A stretch of DNA of 64,000 nt from assembly GCA_011391695.1 (NCBI GenBank), contig JAABQB010000011.1, positions 1 to 64,000 of the forward strand, in the 5' to 3' direction. The translations under genes were made by a program, and so were the position numbers. Below are positions 35,099-43,408 of the stretch, one piece after another (within the stretch, counting starts at the first letter, position 1; each line of letters starts with the position of its first letter). This DNA is from Desulfobacteraceae bacterium (GTDB lineage: Bacteria; Desulfobacterota; Desulfobacteria; Desulfobacterales; RPRI01). The notes beneath the pieces were generated by a model. It saw only the letters and a program-made list of their open reading frames with translations. It had not been told where the DNA came from and searched no databases.

Positions 35099-36772
35099 AT
35101 GCAACAGTCAAAAGATGATTTTGTAAATGTATCATCCCATCTTGAAAGAATGGCGGAAATCCAGCCGTATAAGAGAGCTGTTGTCTATCCTGTTGCACGG
35201 GACAATAACGGCCATATAGGATATGCCCATCTTACTTTTCATCAGCTCGCCGCCGAATCTGACCGGATAGCCCACGGGCTTGATAAGGCTGGAATAAGTA
35301 AGGGAATAAGAACCGTCCTTATGGTAAAACCCGGAGCTGATTTTTTTTCACTTGTTTTTGCCCTCTTTAAAATCGGCGCGGTCCCCGTAGTGGTCGATCC
35401 CGGCATGGGCATAAAGAGGATGCTTTCCTGCCTTGAATCAACCAGGCCCGAAGCCTTTATCGGGATACCGCTTGCCCATGTGTTCAGAACATTATTCCCG
35501 CATTTCTTCAAAACAGTCAAAGTTTGTATAACTGTGGGACGGCGCCTCTTCTGGGGAGGACATACTCTTGATATAATAAAGAGGATAAACTTTACAGAAC
35601 CGTATCCGGCAGCTGAAACAAGAAAAGACGATACCGCGGCCGTACTCTTTACTACCGGCAGCACCGGGCCTGCAAAAGGCGCGATTTACACCCACGGCAA
35701 TTTCGACGCCCAGGTCAGGCAGATTAAAGAGCATTTCAGTATAGGAGCAGATGAAATAGATCTTCCGACATTTCCCCTCTTTGCCCTTTTTGATCCGGCC
35801 ATAGGAATGACTGCCGTTATTCCGGATATGGATCCCACGAAACCGGCCCTGGTCAACCCGGAAAAAATAATCGAAGCGGTTATCAACCAGGGCGTAACAA
35901 ACATGTTCGCCTCCCCTGCCCTTTTAAACCGTGTCGGAAGATACGGCAAAAGCAGAGGAATAATACTTCCCTCATTAAAAAGAGTCGTATCCGCAGGAGC
36001 CCCTGTTTCGCTTTCAAATATAAAATGCTTTTCCTCCATGCTCACCGGTGAAGCTGAAATACATACCCCATACGGCGCCACGGAGGCAGTTCCGATAATA
36101 TCGATCGGAAGCAGAGAGATTCTGTCCGAAACAGGCAGGTTGAGCGAGCAGGGTCTTGGAATCTGCGTGGGAACTCCTTTAAACGGAATAGATGTTAAGA
36201 TAATAAAAATTATCGATGACCCGGTAAATGGATGGTCTGATGATATTATTACAGCAGACGGCGAGGCCGGTGAAATAACGGTCAAAGGCGAACTTGTTAC
36301 AAAAAATTACTTCGAAAATCCTGAAGCCGACGCTCTTTCAAAAATAAAAGACGGAAACAGCACATGGCACAGGATGGGAGATCTCGGGAGAAAAGATGAA
36401 AAAGGGAGAATATGGTTTCTCGGCCGGAAAAGCCACCGTGTAATAACTTCTAACGGGACTCTTTTTACGATTCCGTGCGAGGCGATATTCAATAACCATC
36501 CGGAGGTCTTCAGAAGCGCCCTTGTAGGAATCGGGAAAAAACCGAATCAGGTTCCGGTCATATGCATTGAGCCTGAACATGAAGTAAATTTCGATAAGGA
36601 AAAAATTGAAAAGGAACTTCTTGTGATTGCCGGTAAACATGAACTGACAAAAAATATAAAGACTATCCTTTTTCACAAATCATTCCCGGTTGACATCAGG
36701 CATAACTCCAAGATCTTCAGGGAAAAGCTCGCTGCATGGGCTGAAAAACAGATTAAAAGGCGGGACGGATAA
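35099..36772 (+). CDS. oleC: OleC, beta-lactone synthetase (AMP-forming ligase family)
   Basis: A 557-aa member of the ANL adenylating superfamily. OleC uses ATP to close a 2-alkyl-3-hydroxy acid into a beta-lactone. The P-loop-like AMP motif is AAVLFTTGSTGPAKGAIYTHGNFDAQ (around residues 180-205). HTPYGATEAVPI (about 320) and MGDLGRKDEKGRIWFLGRKSHRV (about 422-445) are the other core motifs. It also has PMVDPGMG-like VVVDPGMGIKRM. Start: GTG 35087 has no ribosome site, whereas ATG 35099 has GAAGGA 4 bases before it and is preferred. Gene order confirms OleC over a generic acyl-CoA synthetase. Confidence 0.9.
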   Translation: MQQSKDDFVNVSSHLERMAEIQPYKRAVVYPVARDNNGHIGYAHLTFHQLAAESDRIAHGLDKAGISKGIRTVLMVKPGADFFSLVFALFKIGAVPVVVDPGMGIKRMLSCLESTRPEAFIGIPLAHVFRTLFPHFFKTVKVCITVGRRLFWGGHTLDIIKRINFTEPYPAAETRKDDTAAVLFTTGSTGPAKGAIYTHGNFDAQVRQIKEHFSIGADEIDLPTFPLFALFDPAIGMTAVIPDMDPTKPALVNPEKIIEAVINQGVTNMFASPALLNRVGRYGKSRGIILPSLKRVVSAGAPVSLSNIKCFSSMLTGEAEIHTPYGATEAVPIISIGSREILSETGRLSEQGLGICVGTPLNGIDVKIIKIIDDPVNGWSDDIITADGEAGEITVKGELVTKNYFENPEADALSKIKDGNSTWHRMGDLGRKDEKGRIWFLGRKSHRVITSNGTLFTIPCEAIFNNHPEVFRSALVGIGKKPNQVPVICIEPEHEVNFDKEKIEKELLVIAGKHELTKNIKTILFHKSFPVDIRHNSKIFREKLAAWAEKQIKRRDG

Positions 36773-36778
36773 TAATTC

Positions 36779-37801
36779 ATGTCTGTTAAATCTCCACGAA
36801 AGGTTCTTGTTACCGGAGGAGGCGGATTCCTTGGATATGCAATTTCAAAGCTTCTTTCAGAAAGAGGAGACAATGTATCAAGTTTTTCAAGAAGATTTTA
36901 TCCAGAACTCGAACCGTTTAATGTAAAGCAGATACTGGGTGACATAAGCGATAAAAAAGCCGTTGAAAATGCCTGTGAAGGAAAAGAGATCGTTTTCCAT
37001 ACAGCTGCAAAACCGGGGGTATGGGGCGATTACAGGGAATATTACAGAACCAACGTGGAAGGAACAATAAATGTCATTGAAGGATGCCGGAGACACGATG
37101 TTTCCTGCCTGGTCCACACAAGTTCTCCGAGTGTTGTTTTCGATGGGAATGACATGGAGGGTGTCGATGAATCTGTTCCGTATTCGAAGGTTTTCCACAC
37201 CCATTATCCTAAGACAAAAGCGATAGCGGAACAGTGTGTCTTAAAAGCTTCCATGTCAGGTCTCAAAACAATCATATTGAGACCGCATCTCATATGGGGC
37301 CCGCGCGACAAGCATTTTGTCCCAAGGATAATTGAAAGGGCGAAACGGCTCCGTGTAGTCGGAAGCGGGAAAAACATGGTTGACACGATTTATATAGACA
37401 ACGCGGCATATGCACATCTCCTTGCAGCCGATGCCCTTGAAAAAAATAACGCCCTTTCGGGAAAAATATACTTTATCAGCCAGGGAAAACCTGAGCCCTT
37501 GTGGGAGATGGTAAACAATATTTTAAAAGCCGGAGGACTTCCACCGGTTACCCGCACTGTACATCCGAAAGTTGCCGCGCTTGCGGGAACTTTTCTTGAA
37601 ACTTTATACGGGATGCTTAATATCGACAGCGAACCACCCATGACAAAATTTGTTGCAAAAGAGCTTGCAACTTCCCACTGGTTCGATATAACCGCTGCGA
37701 AAAGGGATCTCGGATATGCTCCGATAGTCTCAACCGAAGAAGGACTCGGGTACCTTGAAGAATGGCTGAAAAATTCCGCTATAAAAGGAACAGAAATATG
37801 A
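36779..37801 (+). CDS. oleD: OleD, NAD(P)H-dependent 2-alkyl-3-ketoacid reductase
   Basis: A 340-aa extended short-chain dehydrogenase. OleD reduces the OleA product to the 2-alkyl-3-hydroxy acid that OleC uses. Rossmann motif VLVTGGGGFLGYAISKLL (residues 9-26), HTAAKPGVWGDY (about 76), active-site HTSSPSVVFDG (about 113), YPKTKAIAEQ carrying the YxxxK dyad (about 143), and LRPHLIWGPRDKHFVPRII. Length and motifs match OleD from gammaproteobacteria. It starts 6 bases after oleC stops and overlaps the PocR gene by 4 bases, so the sensor gene is translationally coupled to the hydrocarbon genes. Confidence 0.9.
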   Translation: MSVKSPRKVLVTGGGGFLGYAISKLLSERGDNVSSFSRRFYPELEPFNVKQILGDISDKKAVENACEGKEIVFHTAAKPGVWGDYREYYRTNVEGTINVIEGCRRHDVSCLVHTSSPSVVFDGNDMEGVDESVPYSKVFHTHYPKTKAIAEQCVLKASMSGLKTIILRPHLIWGPRDKHFVPRIIERAKRLRVVGSGKNMVDTIYIDNAAYAHLLAADALEKNNALSGKIYFISQGKPEPLWEMVNNILKAGGLPPVTRTVHPKVAALAGTFLETLYGMLNIDSEPPMTKFVAKELATSHWFDITAAKRDLGYAPIVSTEEGLGYLEEWLKNSAIKGTEI

Positions 37802-38298
37802 AACTTACGGATATTTTACCTCTTGAAAAATGGATTGAACTCGAAAAGGAAATATACAAAAGATCGGGGCTTAACTCCAACGTTTTTGATGTTAAGGGAA
37901 TCAGGATAAGCGATTTTCAGAAATGGCCCAACGACCTCTGCCCGACCATCAAGGCTAACGACAAGGGCCAAAGCTTCATATGCGCCGTTGCACATATGAA
38001 CCTGGCTGCCCAGGCCAGGCAGACGGGAAAAGCCGTTATAGAAGAGTGTGATGCAGGATTGTTCAAGGTCGTTTACCCTGTATTCGCCCAAGGTGAATTT
38101 CTCGGCGTTGTCGCCGGCTGCGGGCTGCTGCTTGACGATGGAGCGACCGACTCGTTTCTAATCAATAAGATAACCGATATCGATGAGGAAACAGTTGAAG
38201 AGCTTTCAAATGGCATCGAAAGGAGAAGCAGATCTGAGATAGAAAAATTGGCGAATTATATGAAAGAAGAGGTTGACAAAATAACAGGCAATTTATAA
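37798..38298 (+). CDS. Stand-alone PocR-domain sensor protein
   Basis: A 166-aa soluble protein consisting of one PocR ligand-binding domain. Seen: WPNDLCPTIKAND, ICAVAHMNLAAQARQTGKAVIEECDAGLFKVVYPVF, then GEFLGVVAGCG. The Cys pairs and the CxAGLxxxxxPV segment are the family pattern. PocR is a PAS-like domain predicted to sense small hydrocarbon derivatives and is usually fused to a kinase or AraC output; here no output domain is present. ATG 37798 overlaps the oleD stop (ATGA) and has AAAGGAA upstream, so the 12 upstream in-frame residues are not native. It may report on hydrocarbon or intermediate levels, which is inference from position. Confidence 0.8.
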   Translation: MKLTDILPLEKWIELEKEIYKRSGLNSNVFDVKGIRISDFQKWPNDLCPTIKANDKGQSFICAVAHMNLAAQARQTGKAVIEECDAGLFKVVYPVFAQGEFLGVVAGCGLLLDDGATDSFLINKITDIDEETVEELSNGIERRSRSEIEKLANYMKEEVDKITGNL

Positions 38299-38359
38299 CC
38301 ATTTTCTTCCTTTTGACCTTTTTATATATGCATCCGGTACCGGGAGATAAAAATTCAAA

Positions 38360-39418
38360 ATGGACTCTTCAAATGTTCTTGTCATCGGCGGCGGGATCGC
38401 TGGGCTTACGACAGCCCATGAACTTTCAAAACTTGGCGTAAAAGTCGAGCTTGTTGAAAAAGAGCCTTTTCTCGGAGGTCATGCTATCCAGTTTACCTGC
38501 AAGGCCATCGAAAGCTGCGCAAAATGCGGCGCATGCATGGCGGAAGAGAAACTCAATAATGTAATTCATAATGAAAATATCAAAATACTTACAGGCGCAA
38601 ACTTAAACAGAATATCGAAAAACGACCGCTTTCATTATAATATTCAATTAAATCCTGATGATAAAAATCAGTCAAAATGTACAGGCTATTCCTCCTCTGC
38701 TGATGCTGTTATCATGGCAACCGGATTCGAGCCGTTTGATCCTGTGAAAAAACCTTACGGATACAGGGTTTTTAAAAATGTAATAACAAACCTCGATCTT
38801 GAAAGGATGTTAAAAACAAACGGCATTGCCTTAAAGCCTTCGGACGGCATGCCGCCTTCTAAAATTGCTTTTATACAGTGCGTTGGAAGCAGGGATTCAA
38901 AACTCAACCACCTTTGGTGTTCCAAAATATGCTGTGCATCGGCCCTTCGCATGGCACATGTCATAAAATCAAGAAAGCCCGAAACATCCGTAACCTTCTT
39001 TTACATAGATATCCAGGGTTCAGGAAAAGATTTTGAAGCGCTTTACCAGAAGGCAAAAGAAGATTTTCAGATGATAAGGGCAATTCCCGGGGATATTTAT
39101 AAAACGGAAGACGACTGGCTTAAAATAAACTACTTTGATAACCTGTCAAAAGCGAGCATCGAGGAAGTTTACGACATGGTTGTTCTCTCTGTAGCAATGA
39201 TTCCTGGAAGCAAAACAAAAGAGCTTGCGGAAATACTCGGCATAATTCCATGTGATACAGGTTTTGTCGGATCATGTAAAAACAACGGCATTGCAGGGTC
39301 AGGCGGAGTTTTTGTTGCCGGTACGGCGGGAGGCCCTTTATCAATAGCTGAAAGTATCACCCATGCGGTAAAAACGGCATGGGATGTCGCGAAATATTTA
39401 AAAACCAGGGGGCGCTGA
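38360..39418 (+). CDS. hdrA: HdrA-like FAD/iron-sulfur subunit (short form)
   Basis: A 352-aa flavoprotein of the heterodisulfide reductase A family. FAD-binding VLVIGGGIAGLTTAHELSKLG (residues 6-26) with EKEPFLGGHA; a Cys-rich cluster-binding stretch CKAIESCAKCGACMAEEK (about 48-65); CVGSRDSKLNHLWCSKICCASALRMA (about 175-200, the HdrA core cluster region); C-terminal second FAD contact GGVFVAGTAGGPLSIAESI. It is about half the length of a classical HdrA; the next gene continues the HdrA theme. HdrA proteins bifurcate or confurcate electrons among ferredoxin, NADH/H2-type donors and a disulfide-type acceptor. It lies 61 bases after the PocR gene, so it may share the Pfa-Ole transcript. Confidence 0.87.
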   Translation: MDSSNVLVIGGGIAGLTTAHELSKLGVKVELVEKEPFLGGHAIQFTCKAIESCAKCGACMAEEKLNNVIHNENIKILTGANLNRISKNDRFHYNIQLNPDDKNQSKCTGYSSSADAVIMATGFEPFDPVKKPYGYRVFKNVITNLDLERMLKTNGIALKPSDGMPPSKIAFIQCVGSRDSKLNHLWCSKICCASALRMAHVIKSRKPETSVTFFYIDIQGSGKDFEALYQKAKEDFQMIRAIPGDIYKTEDDWLKINYFDNLSKASIEEVYDMVVLSVAMIPGSKTKELAEILGIIPCDTGFVGSCKNNGIAGSGGVFVAGTAGGPLSIAESITHAVKTAWDVAKYLKTRGR

Positions 39419-39425
39419 TTCGGAG

Positions 39426-41018
39426 ATGAAAACTCTTATTATTGGAAGCAGTCCTTGTGCTGTAAATAGTGCCAAAGAGCTTCTTGAAAGCGGAAACGAA
39501 ATCCTCATCTCATTAAATAAGAATGAAGATTCATCTGCAATTGACGAATTCAAGGCCGCAGGCATTGATCCGGCGTTTATATTAACGGATACAAACATCC
39601 TTTCCTGCCGGGGATGTGCCGGGGATTTTACGATTCTCATGGCAAGCGGCGGGAAAACCGTTTCAAAAAAAATATCCGGTGTCATTATAGCCGAAGAATA
39701 CGAGAAAAAGCCCAACTTTGCAGCTTACGGTTTAAAACCAGCCCCCGGAGTTTTGCCCCTCTCCTTTCTTACCGGAACAGGAATTTATGGAATAAATGCC
39801 TCTAAAAAGATTCCGCATGCCGGCAAAATAGCATTCCTTACAGGCCTTGGATATGAAAGCAATCCGGTTATAGCAGAAGAAGTTATGCTCGCTTCCCTGA
39901 AGTTCCAGACTGACTTAAATCTGCAAACCTACATATTGACCGGCAATCTGAAGGTTGCGGGTAACGGCCTCGAAAAATTATACAGGGAAACAAAAACAGC
40001 CGGAACAGTATATTTTAAATTCACAGATACCAGTCCCCGGATTCTGCAGGATAATGAAGGAAAAGTTACGATTGAACTGGTTGACGAGATAACCCGGCTT
40101 AATTTCAGAATTACGCCGGCGCTTACCGTTGTCGATGAAATCATATCTCCGTCCGCTTATATGAAAGAGCTTGCAGCGGTTTTCGGACTTCATACCGGGG
40201 CAGACGGATTCCTTCAATCCGGAAATCTGCATCGAACAGGCATATATACAAACAGGAAAGGAATTTTTGTTGCAGGGCCCTCAAGAAGCATTCTGAATGT
40301 CGCAGGTAATATAACTGATTCCGCTAATGCGGCAATTCTTACTTCCCGCATACCGGATGATAATATAAAACAGGAAGCAAAAGCCGAAATAAAAAGCGGC
40401 TCATGCATCAGATGCCTTACCTGCTACAGGTGCTGCCCTTACCGGGCTATTGACCTTGATATCAGGCCTTCCGTCATGCCTGACGCGTGCGAAGGATGCG
40501 GGATCTGTTTTGCGGAATGCCCGAGAGGCGCCATTTCCTTGAATTTTCCGGACAACAGAAATGTAGCAGATGCAATCAGGCGGGTTTCAGACATCGGCAA
40601 AACATCCCCGCTTGTCATTGCTTTCTGCTGCGGCCGTTCGGCAGGCCGTGCAAAAGAACTTGCCATCTGCATGGGATATAGACTGCCTCAGAACCTGAAG
40701 GTAATAGAGGTCCCTTGTTCCGGGTTTGTCTCCATGGAATACGTACTATCAGCCTTTCAGAATAACGCCGATGGCGTGCTTGTACTCACATGTCACGCGG
40801 GTAACTGCCATTCGGAAGACGGAAATATTTTTGCCCGGCGGAGGGTCGAACAGTTAAAGGAAACTTTTTCACAAATGAATTTTGAGAAAGAGCGCCTTGA
40901 GATCAAAACACTTGCCTCAAACATGGGATATGAATTTGCGCAGATAACCAATATGTTTGAAAATACTTTAAAGGTTCTTGGTTCAGGCAATTTAAAAATA
41001 CTGAAGGTGCAAAAATGA
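39426..41018 (+). CDS. HdrA-like / ferredoxin / MvhD fusion
   Basis: A 530-aa protein in three parts. Residues 1-310 are a degenerate HdrA-type flavin fold: LIIGSSPCAVNSAKELLESG, and GIYTNRKGIFVAGPSRSIL near 270-290. About 326-372 is a two-cluster ferredoxin, CIRCLTCYRCCPYRAI and CEGCGICFAECPRGAI. About 393-510 is an MvhD/FlpD domain with FCCGRSAGRAKELA, VPCSGFVSMEYVL and LTCHAGNCHSEDG, which binds a 2Fe-2S cluster. MvhD domains pass electrons from a hydrogenase, formate dehydrogenase or NADH module into HdrA. It starts 7 bases after hdrA and overlaps the next gene by 4 bases. The external electron donor is not encoded nearby. Confidence 0.88.
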   Translation: MKTLIIGSSPCAVNSAKELLESGNEILISLNKNEDSSAIDEFKAAGIDPAFILTDTNILSCRGCAGDFTILMASGGKTVSKKISGVIIAEEYEKKPNFAAYGLKPAPGVLPLSFLTGTGIYGINASKKIPHAGKIAFLTGLGYESNPVIAEEVMLASLKFQTDLNLQTYILTGNLKVAGNGLEKLYRETKTAGTVYFKFTDTSPRILQDNEGKVTIELVDEITRLNFRITPALTVVDEIISPSAYMKELAAVFGLHTGADGFLQSGNLHRTGIYTNRKGIFVAGPSRSILNVAGNITDSANAAILTSRIPDDNIKQEAKAEIKSGSCIRCLTCYRCCPYRAIDLDIRPSVMPDACEGCGICFAECPRGAISLNFPDNRNVADAIRRVSDIGKTSPLVIAFCCGRSAGRAKELAICMGYRLPQNLKVIEVPCSGFVSMEYVLSAFQNNADGVLVLTCHAGNCHSEDGNIFARRRVEQLKETFSQMNFEKERLEIKTLASNMGYEFAQITNMFENTLKVLGSGNLKILKVQK

Positions 41019-42238
41019 ATCAAACTGAAAAGACAATCGGAATCGGGGAATTAAATCACGGCAGATTTAAAACATTACCTTTTTCTCATGATTTCTGCAT
41101 AACATGCGGACTCTGCTCAAGTTCCTGCCCTGCTTCCGGCATAGACGGATTCGATCCGAGAATGCTTGTCAGGATGGTGGGATTAGGCCTTGAAGATGAT
41201 GTTGTAAATGCAAGGTGGCCGTGGATATGCACCATGTGCGGCAAATGCGAGTATGTCTGCCCCATGGATATCCGGATTCCGGATCTCGTAAGAAGCATAA
41301 GGGGTTTGCGCGAAAAGGCAAAAATTCCGGGGATACTTCAGAAGGGTCTTGAAGCGGCTCTTAAAACCGGAAATAATCTTGCACTTCCGAAAGAAGACTT
41401 CATTTATATAGTTGAGGATGTTGCAGGTGAGATTGCTGAAGAGCCGGGATTTGAGGGTTTTAAAGTTCCGATAGACAAAAAAGGCGCCAACCTTTTATCG
41501 ACAATTCACAACAAGCTGGTAAATACACATACAGAGGACTTGAAATACTGGTGGAAAATCTTTCATGCCGCTAAAGAGGACTGGACAATAACCTCGGAGA
41601 ACTGGGAGGGAACAAGCTGGGGTCTTTTTACCGGAGACGATGAAGCCGTTAAAGTAATGGCCGGAAGAATCATGGAGCAGATGAAGAGGCTGGAAATAAA
41701 AAATCTCCTCTGGCCCGAGTGAGGGCACGCATATCTTGCGACCAGGTCTGGTCTGCAAAAATGGTATCCCAAAGAGCTTGAAAAGATCGGAACATATACC
41801 GTCTTTGATCTTCTCATAAAATACATAAAGGAAGGAAGAATCAGGCTTGATAGGTCAAGATTCAAGGTTCCTGCCACATATCATGATCCCTGCAATTACG
41901 GCAGGAAAGCCGAAAAGATATTTGGTCACGGTTTTTTTGACGAACCGAGATGGATACTTGATCAGTGCATGGAAAACTGGATCGATCTTTACCCCGCGAA
42001 AGAGAACCAGTTGTGCTGCGGAGGAGGAGGCGGTACACTCACAACCGGTTACAATGCTGAACGGATACTTTACGGCAAAAGAAAAATCGATCAGATAAAG
42101 GCTGCCGGCGTCGAAATGGTGGTTGTCCCCTGCCATAGCTGCCACGGACAACTGAACAGCATCAAAAAAGAATACGGCATGGAGAATCTTACCGTCAAAT
42201 ACCTCTGGGAGCTTGTCGCTGACTGCCTGGTCTTATAA
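41015..42238 (+). CDS. HdrC-HdrB (HdrD-like) selenoprotein with in-frame UGA
   Basis: Read as one 407-aa protein with selenocysteine at residue 236 (TGA 41720-41722). HdrC part: CITCGLCSSSC and CTMCGKCEYVCPMDI, two 4Fe-4S clusters (residues 28-85). HdrB-like CCG part: the UGA falls in LLWPE-U-GHAY, where relatives read PECGHAY. HDPC (Cys 293), CCGGGGG (Cys 334-335) and PCHSC (Cys 373 and 376) complete one CCG set. Sequence after TGA stays in frame, without a start of its own, to TAA 42238. A hairpin with AGGUCU loop follows the TGA. The protein would reduce a disulfide-type acceptor with electrons from HdrA. A plain nonsense mutation is much less likely. Confidence 0.85.
41736..41758 (+). promoter_or_regulatory. 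Bacterial SECIS hairpin
   Basis: Starting 13 bases after the UGA, TTGC-GACC (41736-41743) pairs with GGTC-T-GCAA (41750-41758), with one bulged U, leaving AGGTCT (41744-41749) as the apical loop. The E. coli fdhF SECIS presents the same AGGUCU loop to SelB, 17 bases from its UGA; here the distance is 21 bases. The bulged U is on the 3' side here, unlike fdhF. Confidence 0.8.
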
Positions 42239-42283
42239 TTTCGGATTATTTGTGCGCTTCTTTGAAAGTCTTGAGAAAACGCC

Positions 42284-42442
42284 TTAACAGCTTGTTCCTG
42301 CGAAGGTATTTCTTGCTTTCCAATGGCCGCGTTTGGCAGGCCCAACCCGTTTCATATAGCCCTGGGATTTCAGTACCTGAATGTTTTTGTCCGCTGCGGT
42401 CCTACTGCTGTTCAGAGCTGCGGAAACAGCGAACCAATAATG
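42284..42442 (-). pseudogene. Winged-helix fragment, decayed gene remnant
   Basis: On the minus strand a short frame reads SAALNSSRTAADKNIQVLK then SQGYMKRVGPAKRGHWK before a stop. This resembles the C-terminal winged helix of Fic or RecG/AAA-type proteins, which end in a similar RVGPxKxGYW motif. It has no start, no ribosome site and no remaining domain upstream, and the preceding bases belong to a direct repeat. I read it as a decayed remnant. The rest of the 42239-42603 gap holds only that repeat. Confidence 0.4.
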
Positions 42443-42457
42443 TCTTATCCCTCTTTC

Positions 42458-42544
42458 ATATGTTCCTTTTCCAATGAAAAGGCGGATAAATATTTGATTC
42501 TTGACGGCAAGTTTAAAAGTTTAGGACGTCACCTAAAAATCTCC
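42458..42544. repeat. 87-bp direct repeat, left copy, flanking the AbrB/PIN pair
   Basis: ATATGTTCCTTTTCCAAT... through TTTAGGACGTCACCTAAAA...CTCCC. It aligns without gaps to 43634-43720 at clear but incomplete identity, same orientation, 1176 bases apart. The toxin-antitoxin pair lies between them. Confidence 0.65.
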
Positions 42545-42603
42545 CACGTTTTCGCTCTGTTTTGTTCTCAATATATTTAGCCTTTATTTGCAGCAGATCT
42601 TCT

Positions 42604-43053
42604 TTAACGAAGTATTTCCTGTAAAACTTTTTCGAGGAACTCTGCAGGAGTTACGATTTGAAATGGGTATTTTCCGCTCTCTTTTGGCTTGGCAAAATCT
42701 TTTTTGTCTCCGGTCACAAGATAATCGGCATTGCAGGAAATAGCCGAAGCCAGGACTGGAATATCTTTATCTGCAATCTGTCCGGACATGCTCATAATTG
42801 TTTCGCGCGATGGCAATGGAACAATCTCAAGATCAAGCAGCGGCATATATTTCATACATATAGGAATGACAGCCGGCATCTTCTTTTCAAGGTTGCGCTC
42901 GATTTCGATAATATTGTATCTTCCCGTTGCCGCACATATCTCAGACAATCTGAGCGTAAGCAGATCCAGGATAATACGTGGCGCCCCTTTGTCTGACAGG
43001 AAACCGGACAACAACACATTCGAATCAAGAAAAACCTTAATCTTTTTCCCCAT
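42604..43053 (-). CDS. PIN-domain toxin (VapC-like ribonuclease)
   Basis: A 149-aa PIN-fold protein of the putative toxin PIN family. Acidic metal-binding residues: Asp in KVFLDSNVLLSGFLS (residue about 8), Glu in YNIIEIERNL, Asp in ADKDIPVLASAI, and Asp in LVTGDKKDF. These match the four-acid PIN centre for Mg-dependent RNA cleavage. The frame extends upstream, but ATG 43053 has AGGAG 5 bases before it and gives MGKKIKVFLDSN. It overlaps the antitoxin gene by 17 bases, the usual coupling of such pairs. Target RNA unknown. Confidence 0.85.
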   Translation of the reverse strand: MGKKIKVFLDSNVLLSGFLSDKGAPRIILDLLTLRLSEICAATGRYNIIEIERNLEKKMPAVIPICMKYMPLLDLEIVPLPSRETIMSMSGQIADKDIPVLASAISCNADYLVTGDKKDFAKPKESGKYPFQIVTPAEFLEKVLQEILR

Positions 43054-43321
43054 AGGTCTCCTGATACAGGTTGTCTCTTTCCTCCCTGAGCCCATCCATG
43101 AGTTCTTCGATGGTCATCTTTGAAGACTTGAGCACTTTCCGTATCTCCCTGCGCGCCTCGTCAAGTTCCAATCTTTTAGGTGTAATGATAAGAGAATCAC
43201 CCAAAGAGATAATGGAAACAGCCTGCCCCTCTTCAAAATGGCTTCTCTCCCTGATTTTTTTGGGAATAGTGAGCTGTCCGCGGGCTTTTATTTCAGCTGT
43301 TGCTACACTGGCAGTATCCAC
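43037..43321 (-). CDS. AbrB/MazE-type antitoxin
   Basis: A 94-aa protein with an N-terminal SpoVT-AbrB swapped-hairpin DNA-binding domain (residues 5-48: ATAEIKARGQLTIPKKIRER, then FEEGQAVSIISLGDSLIITPK). A helical acidic C-terminus (ELDEARREIRKVLKSSK...) probably wraps the PIN toxin. It is encoded before the toxin, as is usual. It should repress its own promoter; a palindrome (43337-43360) stands directly upstream. A GGAGG ribosome site precedes the ATG. Confidence 0.87.
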   Translation of the reverse strand: MDTASVATAEIKARGQLTIPKKIRERSHFEEGQAVSIISLGDSLIITPKRLELDEARREIRKVLKSSKMTIEELMDGLREERDNLYQETYGEKD

Positions 43322-43336
43322 AATGCACCTCCTTTT

Positions 43337-43360
43337 ATTCTGATTTCAGAATATCAGAAT
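43337..43360 (-). promoter_or_regulatory. Palindromic operator upstream of the antitoxin gene
   Basis: ATTCTGAT (43337-43344) and ATCAGAAT (43353-43360) form a perfect 8-bp inverted repeat with an 8-base spacer, 15 bases before the antitoxin start codon. AbrB-type antitoxins commonly bind such sites, so this is a likely autoregulatory operator. Confidence 0.5.
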
Positions 43361-43408
43361 TCGGATTGATGTGCAACAAGGTTATTTATTATAATCGTTT
43401 TTTGAACC

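Noticed and set aside
41015-41722. HdrC as a complete 235-aa protein followed by a separate HdrB gene
   Set aside because: The sequence after TGA has no start codon or ribosome site close by, continues in the same frame, and the stop sits at a conserved Cys position with a SECIS-like hairpin behind it.
42323-42580. 85-aa forward ORF after the Hdr module
   Set aside because: It spans the direct repeat and the antisense of the winged-helix remnant; no ribosome site or family resemblance.
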